A stretch of DNA of 64,000 bases, taken from contig NC_021505.1 of the NCBI RefSeq assembly GCF_000412675.1, positions 1,978,501-2,042,500 on the forward strand, given 5' to 3'. This DNA comes from Pseudomonas putida NBRC 14164 (GTDB lineage Bacteria > Pseudomonadota > Gammaproteobacteria > Pseudomonadales > Pseudomonadaceae). Positions within the stretch are counted from its first letter, which is position 1, and every line of letters starts with the position of its first letter. A program made the translations under genes and the position numbers. Shown piece by piece: positions 28,386 through 36,565 of the stretch. Below the pieces are notes generated by a model. The model was not told the origin of the DNA. It saw nothing but the letters and a program-made list of their open reading frames with translations, and did not search any database.

Positions 28386-28483
28386 GGGGACTCTCCTGTT
28401 GGCAGCCCGGTGGCTGCTTTCATGGGTAGTCGAATGGCACCAGGCAGAATCGACACAGGTCTCGAAAGTGATGCAGTTCCTGT

Positions 28484-28598
28484 GTAGGAGCGGCCTTGTG
28501 CCGCGAACGGGCTGCGAAGCAGCCCCAGGATTTCAGCGCAAATGCACAAATTGCCGGGGCTGCTTCGCAGCCCGTTCGCGACACAAGGTCGCTCCTAC
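28484..28598. repeat. REP pair, type C (inverted)
   Basis: Arms 28484-28526 and 28556-28598 are near-exact reverse complements, with GTAGGAGCGGCCTTGTGCCGCGAA at one end. The type C core differs from the types A and B found elsewhere (CTCCTAC instead of CTCCCAC). It fills the gap between the convergent-side end of nhaB and the RibD-like gene. Confidence 0.85.
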
Positions 28599-28643
28599 AA
28601 GAGACTGAATTAGCCGATTACAAGGGGCCCGTGCAGGTTTACA

Positions 28644-30146
28644 TCACAGCCAGTAGGTCACCGCCCACCAACCCAGCCCACCCATCACCACGGTATAGGG
28701 CAAGGCCATCCACACCATACGCCCGTACGACAGCCGGATCAGCGGCGCAATCGCCGAGGTCAGCAGGAACAGGAACGCTGCCTGCCCATTCGGGGTTGCC
28801 ACGCTGGGCAGGTTGGTGCCGGTGTTGATCGCCACCGCCAGCGTTTCGAAATGCTCGCGGCTCATGCTGCCATTGAGAAACGCCTGCTTCACCTCGGTGA
28901 TGTAGATGGTGGCGACGAACACGTTGTCGCTGATCGCCGACAGCAAACCGTTGGCCAGGTAAAGCATGCCCGGTTGCTGTTCGGCCGGCAGCGTCAGCAC
29001 CCAGCTGATCAATGGGCTGAACAGCTGCTGCTGATGGATAACCGCGACCACGGCGAAAAACACCACCAGCAACGAGGTGAACGGCATGGCGTCCTGGAAG
29101 GCGCGGCCTAGCCGGTGTTCATCGGTGATACCGGTAAACGCCGTGATCAGCACGATCACCATCAGGCCGATCAGGCCGACTTCAGCCACATGCAGCCCCA
29201 GGCAGACGATCAATATCAGCGCTGCAAACCCTTGCACCCACAGCGCGATGCGCTGGGCCTGGGTACGTGCGGCGTCGTCCTCGGCCGCGTAGGCGGCCAG
29301 CACCTGGCGCACCGGCTCGGGCATCAAGGTGCCGTAGCCGAACAGGCGCAGTTTTTCCAGCAGCACACAGGTCAGCAGGCCGGCACCCAGCACTGGCAGC
29401 GACACAGGTGCCACCTTGAAGAAGAAGTCGGCGAAGTGCCAACCCATCTCGTGGCCGATCAGCAGGTTCTGTGGCTCGCCCACCAAGGTGCACACGCCAC
29501 CCAGGGCGGTACCCACTGCGCCGTGCATCAGCAGGCTACGCAGGAAGTCGCGGAACTGGTCGAGGTCTTCGCGGTGCAGGTGGGCGATCTGCTGGTCGCT
29601 GTCCACCGCGCTTTCCTCGCGCGGGTTGGCGCCGGACGCGACGCGATGGTACACGGCGTAGAAGCCGACCGCAGCGCTGATGATCACCGCCGTCACGGTC
29701 AGCGCATCGAGAAACGCCGACAGAAACGCCGACAGCACACAGAACAGCAACGCCAGAACGGCCTTCGAGCGCACCCCGAGCAAAATGCGCGAAAACAGGA
29801 ACAGCAGCAGCTCCTTCATGAAATGGATACCGGCGACCATGAACATCAGCAGCAGGATCACCGGGAAGTTGTGCTGCAGTTCCTCGTACAGCGCCTGTGG
29901 CGTGGTCATCTGCAACAGCAAGGCTTCGATCAGCAGCAGGCCGCCAGGCATCAGCGGGTAGCACTTCAGCGCCATGCCCAGGGTGAAGATGAATTCGAGC
30001 ACCAGCGCCCAGCCGGCTGCAACCGGGCCAACGGTAACCAGCAGCAGCGGGTTGAGCACCAGGAACAGGCAGATGACCGCCTTGTACCAAAGCGGCGACT
30101 GGCCCAGAAAACCGTGGGCGAGGGCGCCGGACAGGGAGCGTGACAT
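28644..30146 (-). CDS. nhaB: Na+/H+ antiporter NhaB
   Basis: A 500 aa inner-membrane antiporter exporting Na+ in exchange for protons. The N-terminus ([21 protein letters not shown] region) and about twelve hydrophobic segments follow the NhaB pattern; a hydrophilic loop rich in Glu and Asp is near 165-195. The length is the family norm. AAGGAT precedes the ATG. It is divergent from the dienoyl-CoA isomerase-like gene. Confidence 0.93.
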   Translation of the reverse strand: MSRSLSGALAHGFLGQSPLWYKAVICLFLVLNPLLLVTVGPVAAGWALVLEFIFTLGMALKCYPLMPGGLLLIEALLLQMTTPQALYEELQHNFPVILLLMFMVAGIHFMKELLLFLFSRILLGVRSKAVLALLFCVLSAFLSAFLDALTVTAVIISAAVGFYAVYHRVASGANPREESAVDSDQQIAHLHREDLDQFRDFLRSLLMHGAVGTALGGVCTLVGEPQNLLIGHEMGWHFADFFFKVAPVSLPVLGAGLLTCVLLEKLRLFGYGTLMPEPVRQVLAAYAAEDDAARTQAQRIALWVQGFAALILIVCLGLHVAEVGLIGLMVIVLITAFTGITDEHRLGRAFQDAMPFTSLLVVFFAVVAVIHQQQLFSPLISWVLTLPAEQQPGMLYLANGLLSAISDNVFVATIYITEVKQAFLNGSMSREHFETLAVAINTGTNLPSVATPNGQAAFLFLLTSAIAPLIRLSYGRMVWMALPYTVVMGGLGWWAVTYWL

Positions 30147-30296
30147 GAATATGTATCCTTATGATTCGGCGATGGCGCACGGTGCCGGATTGGCGCGTCT
30201 TAGGCAAGGCGTGCAGTCCCGTTTTTGGCACAAGTACGGCCATCGGGCTGGGTTAACATCCACGCCATGAATCCTTCACCCGCAGGAGTGCCGCCC

Positions 30297-31109
30297 GTGA
30301 CCGAGTACAGTGCGTTCAAGGTTGAACTGACCGACAACATCGCCCACGTTCAGATCAACCGCCCGGAAAAGGTCAACGCGATGAACGCGGCCTTCTGGGA
30401 AGAGATCATCACTATCTTCCAGTGGGTCGACGACACCGATGCCGTGCGGGCGGTAGTGATCAGTGGTGCCGGCAAGCATTTTTCCGCAGGCATCGACCTG
30501 ATGATGCTGGCTTCGCTGGCCGGGCAAATGGGCAAGGACGTGGGGCGCAATGCGCGCTTTCTGCGTGGCACCATCCAGCGCCTGCAAGCCTCGTTCACCG
30601 CCGTCGACAAATGCCGCAAACCCGTATTGGCGGCCGTGCAGGGTTACTGTATCGGCGGCGCCATCGACCTCATCTCGGCGTGCGACATGCGTTACTGCAG
30701 CAGCGACGCGCAGTTCTCGATCAAGGAAATCGACATGGGCATGGCCGCCGACGTCGGCACACTGCAACGTTTGCCACGTATCATTGGCGACGGCATCATG
30801 CGTGAGCTGGCCTTCACCGGTCGCAACGTTGCGGCCGACGAGGCCCTGCGCATCGGCCTGGTCAACCGGGTCTATGATGATCAGGCCGCACTGCTGGACG
30901 GTGTCTTTGCCATCGCCCGGGAGATTGCTGCAAAATCGCCGATCGCCGTGGCCGGCACCAAGGAAATGCTCAGCTACATGCGTGACCATCGCATCGACGA
31001 TGGCCTGGACTACATCGCCACCTGGAACGCCGCGATGCTGCAGTCCGAAGACCTGCGCGTGGCCGTGGCGGCGCACATGAGCAAACAGAAACCGACGTTC
31101 GCCGACTGA
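30297..31109 (+). CDS. Crotonase-family protein, dienoyl-CoA isomerase-like
   Basis: A 270 aa crotonase. FSAGIDLMML near 65 is the oxyanion-hole segment, and the block EIDMGMAADVGTLQRLPRI near 146-164 is very close to the delta3,5-delta2,4-dienoyl-CoA isomerase (ECH1) active site, including the acidic residues on both sides of the AADVGTLQRLP stretch. It probably handles double-bond rearrangement in beta-oxidation of unsaturated fatty acids. The GTG at 30297 has AGGAG eight bases upstream; an in-frame ATG at 30267 has none. Confidence 0.87.
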   Translation: MTEYSAFKVELTDNIAHVQINRPEKVNAMNAAFWEEIITIFQWVDDTDAVRAVVISGAGKHFSAGIDLMMLASLAGQMGKDVGRNARFLRGTIQRLQASFTAVDKCRKPVLAAVQGYCIGGAIDLISACDMRYCSSDAQFSIKEIDMGMAADVGTLQRLPRIIGDGIMRELAFTGRNVAADEALRIGLVNRVYDDQAALLDGVFAIAREIAAKSPIAVAGTKEMLSYMRDHRIDDGLDYIATWNAAMLQSEDLRVAVAAHMSKQKPTFAD

Positions 31110-31145
31110 TCGGGCCGGGGGACGCGCAGTCAAGGAACCCCCGAC

Positions 31146-31976
31146 ATGTCAGCACGCTGGACTACTGCAGTACTCGACCCGCAGATCACCGGGGGCGTGG
31201 CCGTGGCCCGCAGCCCGGAAGGGTTTCTGGTGGACGACAACGGCGCGCTGTTTCCCCGCGACTGGCTCAAACGCCAGGACCTCGACGTGTTATGCGAGCA
31301 CGGCATCGGCCATTTCGACGGCCAGCCGGTGTTCCTGCTGGAGCTGCGCAGCGCCACCGACGTGCCCGGTTGCCACTGGCGTGGCCTGCGGGCATTCATG
31401 CTCGAAGGCGACTTCGACACCTACAAAATACTGGGTTATGCCGCGCAGATCGGCACCTGGGCCCGCGAGCACCGTTTCTGCGGCAGCTGCGGCCAGGCGA
31501 TGACGCAAATTCGCTGGGAGCGGGCGATGTACTGCCAGCCATGCGACCTGCGCAGCTATCCGCGTATTTCGCCGAGCATGATCGTGCTGGTGACCCGTGG
31601 CGATGAAATCTTGCTGGCGCGCTCGCCGCGCTTCGTCACCGGGGTGTACAGCACCTTGGCGGGCTTTGCCGAGCCGGGTGAGTCGGCAGAAGACTGCCTG
31701 GTGCGCGAAGTGCGTGAAGAGGTGGCGGTGGACGTGCGGAACATCCAGTACGTCGGCAGCCAGTGCTGGCCATTCCCGCACTCGATGATGCTGGGCTTTC
31801 ATGCCGAATACGCGGGGGGCGATATCGTCATGCAGCCGGACGAGATCGAGGACGCCCAGTGGTTCAGCGTCCACGACCTGCCACCGTTGCCGGCCGGACG
31901 GTCGATTGCCCGGTACCTGATCGATCTTTATGTGGCCAGGCGCTTACGCTTGCCCGAACCAGTGCTGCCACGCTAG
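31146..31976 (+). CDS. nudC: NADH pyrophosphatase NudC
   Basis: A 276 aa Nudix hydrolase that cleaves NADH, and as known from E. coli removes NAD caps from RNA. A zinc-binding CGSCGQ...CQPCD set is near 111-135, and the Nudix box [20 protein letters not shown] is near 174-193, followed by the NudC SQPWPFP-like segment [14 protein letters not shown]. It is 36 bases downstream of the crotonase gene. The last 33 bases overlap the end of the convergent TSUP gene. Confidence 0.94.
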   Translation: MSARWTTAVLDPQITGGVAVARSPEGFLVDDNGALFPRDWLKRQDLDVLCEHGIGHFDGQPVFLLELRSATDVPGCHWRGLRAFMLEGDFDTYKILGYAAQIGTWAREHRFCGSCGQAMTQIRWERAMYCQPCDLRSYPRISPSMIVLVTRGDEILLARSPRFVTGVYSTLAGFAEPGESAEDCLVREVREEVAVDVRNIQYVGSQCWPFPHSMMLGFHAEYAGGDIVMQPDEIEDAQWFSVHDLPPLPAGRSIARYLIDLYVARRLRLPEPVLPR

Positions 31977-32723
31977 GCGCACGGTCAAGGCGAGCACCAC
32001 GGTGATGAACACCGGGCGGATAAATTTGCTGCCGCCACTGATCGCCGTGCGTGCGCCAAAAAAGGCACCAACCATGACCGACAGGCCCATGCACAGGCCG
32101 ACGACGTAATCCACCTGCCCGGAAATGATGAACACCGTCAGCGCCGCGATGTTGCTGACGAAGTTCATGCTACGCGCCACGCCGCTGGCGCGGACCAGGT
32201 CGATGGGGTACAGCAGCAGGGTGCTGACCGTCCAGAACGCCCCGGTACCCGGGCCGGCTACGCCGTCGTAGAAGCCCAGGGTGAAGCCCTGCGGCACTTG
32301 CCACTTCTTCTTGATCGGCGCATCGGCATCCAGCGGCGCCTTGGGTGTGCCGCCGAACAGCAGGTAGATACCACAAGCGAAGACGATCACTGGCAGCATC
32401 TTGTTCAGCCATTCGGCTGGCATGTAGTGGGCGATGACCGCACCTAGCAACGCCCCGGTCAGGGTAGCGAACAACGCCGGGCGCCACTGCGCGGGGTGGA
32501 ACAGTTTGCGCTTGTAGTAGGTGAAACCTGCGGTGGCCGAACCGAAGGTGGAACTGAGCTTGTTGGTGCCCAGCACCAGGTGCGGTGGCATGCCGGCGGT
32601 GAGCAAGGCCGGGGTGGTGAGCAGGCCCCCGCCACCGGCGATGGCATCGATGAAACCGGCGACGAAGGCGACCAGGGCCAGGATCAGCAGGGTTAAGGGT
32701 TCTACGGTGAGTTCGAAGGGCAT
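31944..32723 (-). CDS. TSUP family (TauE/SafE) membrane permease
   Basis: A 259 aa protein with about eight hydrophobic segments. The TSUP repeats are visible: [21 protein letters not shown] near 20-40 and its second-half counterpart [15 protein letters not shown] near 150-164. Members export sulfite, sulfoacetate or other anions; the substrate here is not evident. Its 3' end overlaps nudC tail-to-tail. Confidence 0.88.
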   Translation of the reverse strand: MPFELTVEPLTLLILALVAFVAGFIDAIAGGGGLLTTPALLTAGMPPHLVLGTNKLSSTFGSATAGFTYYKRKLFHPAQWRPALFATLTGALLGAVIAHYMPAEWLNKMLPVIVFACGIYLLFGGTPKAPLDADAPIKKKWQVPQGFTLGFYDGVAGPGTGAFWTVSTLLLYPIDLVRASGVARSMNFVSNIAALTVFIISGQVDYVVGLCMGLSVMVGAFFGARTAISGGSKFIRPVFITVVLALTVRLAWQHWFGQA

Positions 32724-32869
32724 GGGAGGCTTTCAAGCTGAAGGGCAGGTTGCGTCAAATGGCCGCAAAAGAACCGCCATGGTAATACTTGGTGCCTGCG
32801 GTTGTCAGTCTCTCGATTTGTTTAATTGACTCAACATCCAGACCTCATGCGTTTACCGGCTCGAACGGC

Positions 32870-33760
32870 TCAGTCATCAAATTTTTCCCATGACTCTCGT
32901 ATCGCCGGACCTGCCTCCTGTGGGTTGAGTGGTTGGGGTTTAAGCTTATCTAGCCTTTGGGTGTACCTTGCAATCTTTGCATACGAGCCCTCTAGTCTTA
33001 GTTGCTCTTCGAAGGCTAGGTATTTTGTGTTATCGAGTTCGTCGACATTTATTGGTAAGGACTCCGGCCCTTCAAAGTGGCGTCGGGTGTCAGTGCCAGC
33101 GTCTTTAATGCTTTTGATGTTTTGGTTGTGCTCGGGGATTCTTGCGAGCGCTTTAAAATGTTTTTGCTCGGCGTCCGGATGACCAAGTATAAAGCCGTAT
33201 TGCGCCTTCAGCTCTGCGTTTGTTTCAATTGCCGCGGTGGCTGCGGCGCGATAGTCGGGCTCCTGTTTTTTGAAAAGAGTCCTTACCGCTGTGCCTGCTT
33301 GCGTAATCGACGCCTTGATGGCTTTCCACGTGTGTCCCGAAGGATCATGGCGATTTATAGGGTCTCCCATGCAGTAAGCGTAAGCGTTAAGCGTACGGTT
33401 CCTGAAGGGGCTGAGGCTGTCGGGCGAAAGGAACCGCATTATCTGCGGGCTGAATGCACGATAACCGTTGCCTAGGTGATAGCAGTTTGTGAGCCGATCA
33501 TAACGTTGCCCGGTGTATCCCAGGATCAGGTCAGTATGGCCGTGCCCATAAGCTGTATAGCTAAGATATTTCCTGCTGTTGCGAGATGAGCTGTTAACTA
33601 TGGAGCTCTGCGAGTTTTCTGCCAATAGCGTTGTCTCGGCAGAACGCTCCGCCAGAGGAGTGTTAGAGGCTGAAAATATCGTCACGCTTTGGCCGTTGCC
33701 AATCTCTGAGGACAGTTGGCCATTTTTGTAGAATAAGCGCTGCTTCCTGTTCTGTGCCAT
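32870..33760 (-). CDS. Stand-alone RHS-core protein with unknown C-terminal domain
   Basis: A 296 aa protein. Residues 1-135 carry RHS-type sequence: a YD-repeat-like start (KQRLFYKNGQLSSEIGNG), then the RHS-associated core LGNGYRAFSPQIMRFLSPDS near 97-116 and NAYAYCMGDPINRHDPSGH near 125-143. The C-terminal about 150 residues are charged, Lys/Glu-rich and alpha-helical looking, and match no family I recognise. Full RHS toxins are over 1,000 aa; this is only the terminal piece but with its own start and no repeats upstream. The gene is visibly AT-richer than its neighbours, a sign of recent acquisition. No immunity-like ORF lies in the 146 bases downstream. It could be an orphan toxin tip, a pseudogene fragment or a small solitary RHS protein such as occur in P. 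putida. Confidence 0.85.
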   Translation of the reverse strand: MAQNRKQRLFYKNGQLSSEIGNGQSVTIFSASNTPLAERSAETTLLAENSQSSIVNSSSRNSRKYLSYTAYGHGHTDLILGYTGQRYDRLTNCYHLGNGYRAFSPQIMRFLSPDSLSPFRNRTLNAYAYCMGDPINRHDPSGHTWKAIKASITQAGTAVRTLFKKQEPDYRAAATAAIETNAELKAQYGFILGHPDAEQKHFKALARIPEHNQNIKSIKDAGTDTRRHFEGPESLPINVDELDNTKYLAFEEQLRLEGSYAKIARYTQRLDKLKPQPLNPQEAGPAIRESWEKFDD

Positions 33761-33875
33761 GGTCAGCCTGCTGGTGCGAGTAGTAATGAATTTAAATTAC
33801 CTTCATGCAAAACAGACAGGCGCGCAACTGGCAGTTCTGCCAGTTGCGTACGCACATAAAATAAGTGTGTTGACA

Positions 33876-33979
33876 GTGCCGGCCCTTTCGCGGGTGAACC
33901 CGCTCCCACAGGTTATATGCACATCTGAAGAATTGTGCAGTACCTGTGGGAGCGGGCGTGCCCGCGAAAGGGCCGGTGC
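33876..33979. repeat. REP pair, type B (inverted)
   Basis: Arms GTGCCGGCCCTTTCGCGGGT... (33876-33912) and their reverse complement (33943-33979), between the alpha/beta hydrolase gene and the RHS gene. Confidence 0.85.
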
Positions 33980-33991
33980 AGGCTAATTACA

Positions 33992-34822
33992 TCAACTACG
34001 GATAAACGCCAGCAAATCCGCATTGATCACATCGGCATGGGTAGTCGGCATGCCATGCGGGTAGCCTTTGTAGGTTTTCAGCGTGCCATTGGGCAACAGC
34101 CTGGCCGACAGTACCCCGGAATTTTCATAGGGCACGATCTGGTCATCGTCGCCGTGCATCACCAGCACCGGCTGCTGGATGCCCTTCAGGTCCTCGGTGA
34201 AATCGGTCTGGGAAAAGGCCACGATGCCATCGTAATGGGCCTTTGCACTGCCGATCATGCCTTGGCGCCACCAGTTGGCGATGATGCCTTCGCTGGCTTC
34301 GGCACCGGGTCGGTTGTAGCCATAGAACGGCCCGGCTGGCACATCCCGGTAAAACTGCGCCCGGTTGCTGGCGACCTGGTTCTGGAAATCGTCGAACACC
34401 GACTTGGGCAGGCCGCCGGGGTTGCCGGGTGTTTGCACCATCAAGGGCGGTACGGCGGCGATCAGCACGGCTTTGGCCACTTTGTCCTCAGGGTACCGAG
34501 CCATGTAACGCACTACCTCGCCACCCCCGGTCGAGTGGCCGACATGTACGGCGCCTTGGGTGCCCAGGTGGCCAACCACGGCGGCTACGTCGTCGGCGTA
34601 GTGATCCATGTCGTGGCCGTCCCATACCTGACTGGAGCGGCCATGACCTCGGCGGTCGTGGGCCACCACGCGGTAGCCCTGGGCGAGGAAGAACAGCATC
34701 TGCGCGTCCCAGTCATCGGCACTGAGCGGCCAGCCGTGGTGGAAGTGGATCACCGGTGCATCGCGCGGGCCCCAGTCCTTGTAGAAAATCTGTACGCCGT
34801 CCTTCGTGGTTACATAGCTCAT
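33992..34822 (-). CDS. Alpha/beta hydrolase, non-heme haloperoxidase/arylesterase type
   Basis: A 276 aa alpha/beta hydrolase. The oxyanion region HFHHGWPLSADDWDAQ is near 26-41, the nucleophile elbow GHSTGGGE near 96-103 (Ser), and the acid and His lie in VMHGDDDQIVP near 215-225 and YPHGMPTTH near 250-258. This is the cofactor-free chloroperoxidase/esterase group as known from P. fluorescens. AGGAG is nine bases before the ATG at 34822. No signal peptide. Substrate unknown. Confidence 0.88.
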   Translation of the reverse strand: MSYVTTKDGVQIFYKDWGPRDAPVIHFHHGWPLSADDWDAQMLFFLAQGYRVVAHDRRGHGRSSQVWDGHDMDHYADDVAAVVGHLGTQGAVHVGHSTGGGEVVRYMARYPEDKVAKAVLIAAVPPLMVQTPGNPGGLPKSVFDDFQNQVASNRAQFYRDVPAGPFYGYNRPGAEASEGIIANWWRQGMIGSAKAHYDGIVAFSQTDFTEDLKGIQQPVLVMHGDDDQIVPYENSGVLSARLLPNGTLKTYKGYPHGMPTTHADVINADLLAFIRS

Positions 34823-34900
34823 GGTCGTGTCTCCTGGGTGCAGGAAGCGAAGGGAGCTATTGAGAATAGGAGGGATTTTGTCGGGCATCAGGAAGTTGTG

Positions 34901-34983
34901 TTGCCTGTGCGGGCCTTTTCGCGGGTGAACCCGCTCTTACACTGTGAGCTCCCTTTCACCCGCGAAGCGGCCCGCACAGGCAA
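34901..34983. repeat. REP pair, type B, shortened right arm
   Basis: TTGCCTGTGCGGGCC ... GGCCCGCACAGGCAA ends enclose CGCGGGTGAACCCGCTC and a truncated TTTCACCCGCG unit. It separates the FAD oxidase gene (downstream side) from the hydrolase gene. Confidence 0.8.
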
Positions 34984-34995
34984 TACTGATGCCCT

Positions 34996-36285
34996 TCAGA
35001 CGCGGTCGCGCATGCGGTACCAGGCTTTTGCCGCAGCTTCCAAAGGCGCAGCCAGCAGATCTCCCCCGGGGAAGCGTCCATTGTCGATGCCTTGGTACAG
35101 CGCCAACAGGTCTTCATCGCCAAGAATGGCATCGCTGACGGCTCGCGCTGCGGCCAGGGTTGGCAGTACGCCATGCCCGGAGAAACCCTGCAACCAATAG
35201 CGCTGGCCCTCGTGCCCGACGTCCGGGGTGCGCTGGATGCTGCAATCGATATGGCCGCCCCAGGCATAGTCGATGGCAACACCGGCCAGTTGCGGGAACA
35301 CCCGCTCCAGGTACGGACGGGTGGCGCTGGCGACGTCCTTGGGAATACCGCCCAGGTAAGTGCAGCCGCCACCGAACAGCAGGCGGTGATCCGGGGTGAG
35401 GCGGAAGTAGTCCGGCACGAACTGGTTGTCGATCACGCAACTGTTACGCGGCAGCAGCGACTGGGCGAAGTCGGCGTCCAGTGGCGCCGTTGCCACCTGA
35501 TAGGAGCCGACCGGCAACAGGCGGCGCGACAGACCACGGTCGAGGCGGTCGATGTAGGCGTTACAGGCCAGCACCAACACCTGGCAGCGCACTTCGCCAT
35601 TTTCGGTACGGGCGGTATAGCCGTTGCCGTCTTGCTGATAGCTGAGTACCTGGCTCTGTTCATAGATATGCCCGCCACTGGCTTCGATGGTGCTGGCCAG
35701 GCCTTGTGCCAGCTTCAGCGGGTTGAGGTGGGCGCCTTTGGCGTCATACAGCGCAGCCTGGTAGCGCGGGCTGTCGATCCATTGTGGCAGCTCGTCGCGG
35801 CCGATCAGGCGCAGGGCGTCGTAGCCCCATTTGTGTTCGGCGTCGTGCAGGGCTTCTTCGAGCATTTTCACCCGGCGCGGCAATACCGCAGTCCACAGGC
35901 TGCCCTGCCGGTAGTCGATATCGAAGCCGTGGCGTTGTGGCAGTTCGCGCATCTCGTCGGCGGCCCAGCACATGCTGGCCCACAGGCGCCGGGTGCGTTC
36001 CACGCCCAAGGCCTTTTCCAGTGGCGGCATGTCGCATGACCAGCCCAGCAGTGCCTGGCCACCGTTGCGCCCGGACGCAGCCCAGGCTACCCGGCTGGCC
36101 TCCAGCAGTGTTACGCGTTTGCCTGCCTGGGTCAGGCGCAGGGCGGTATGCAGGCCGCTGAAACCGGCGCCGATGATCAGCACGTCGGTGTCGTGGGTGC
36201 CTTGCAGGGTAGGGCGCAGCGGGATGTTGGCGGGGTAGGTCTGGGCGTAGTAGCTGGCGACGTGCTGGGCGGATTGTTTGAACAT
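34996..36285 (-). CDS. FAD-dependent amine/amino-acid oxidase (DAO family)
   Basis: A 429 aa protein. The FAD motif VLIIGAGFSGLHTALRL is near 36-52, with the DAO-family ASGRNGGQALLGW segment near 73-85 and the C-terminal GFSGHGVLPT near 375. It resembles gamma-glutamylputrescine oxidase (PuuB) and related enzymes that oxidise secondary amines. None of the puu pathway partners is adjacent, so substrate is not settled. GAGG precedes the ATG by about eight bases. It is single, between REP elements. Confidence 0.85.
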   Translation of the reverse strand: MFKQSAQHVASYYAQTYPANIPLRPTLQGTHDTDVLIIGAGFSGLHTALRLTQAGKRVTLLEASRVAWAASGRNGGQALLGWSCDMPPLEKALGVERTRRLWASMCWAADEMRELPQRHGFDIDYRQGSLWTAVLPRRVKMLEEALHDAEHKWGYDALRLIGRDELPQWIDSPRYQAALYDAKGAHLNPLKLAQGLASTIEASGGHIYEQSQVLSYQQDGNGYTARTENGEVRCQVLVLACNAYIDRLDRGLSRRLLPVGSYQVATAPLDADFAQSLLPRNSCVIDNQFVPDYFRLTPDHRLLFGGGCTYLGGIPKDVASATRPYLERVFPQLAGVAIDYAWGGHIDCSIQRTPDVGHEGQRYWLQGFSGHGVLPTLAAARAVSDAILGDEDLLALYQGIDNGRFPGGDLLAAPLEAAAKAWYRMRDRV

Positions 36286-36410
36286 GCAGAAGCCTCGTGA
36301 AAATTATTGTGATTATTTTCATGAAAACTTAGCAGGGAAATTTCATGGTGCCAATGTGTCAGGCAGGGTTTGGTAATTTACCTGTTATCAATATGCTGCC
36401 TGAGCTGGCT

Positions 36411-36540
36411 CTATCGCCGGCAAGCCAGCTCCCACAAGTACCCAATTGGCATCAGCACCTGTATAAGACTTAGGTTCTCAAGATATGCACTGGCTTCAGT
36501 CCTTCTACAAGGCTTGTGGGAGCTGGCTTGCCGGCGATAG
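36411..36540. repeat. REP pair, type A (inverted)
   Basis: CTATCGCCGGCAAGCCAGCTC... (36411-36438) and its reverse complement (36513-36540), 74 bases apart, between topB and the FAD oxidase gene. Confidence 0.85.
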
Positions 36541-36565
36541 GGCCTGTAATGCCAGTGCAGAAGCT

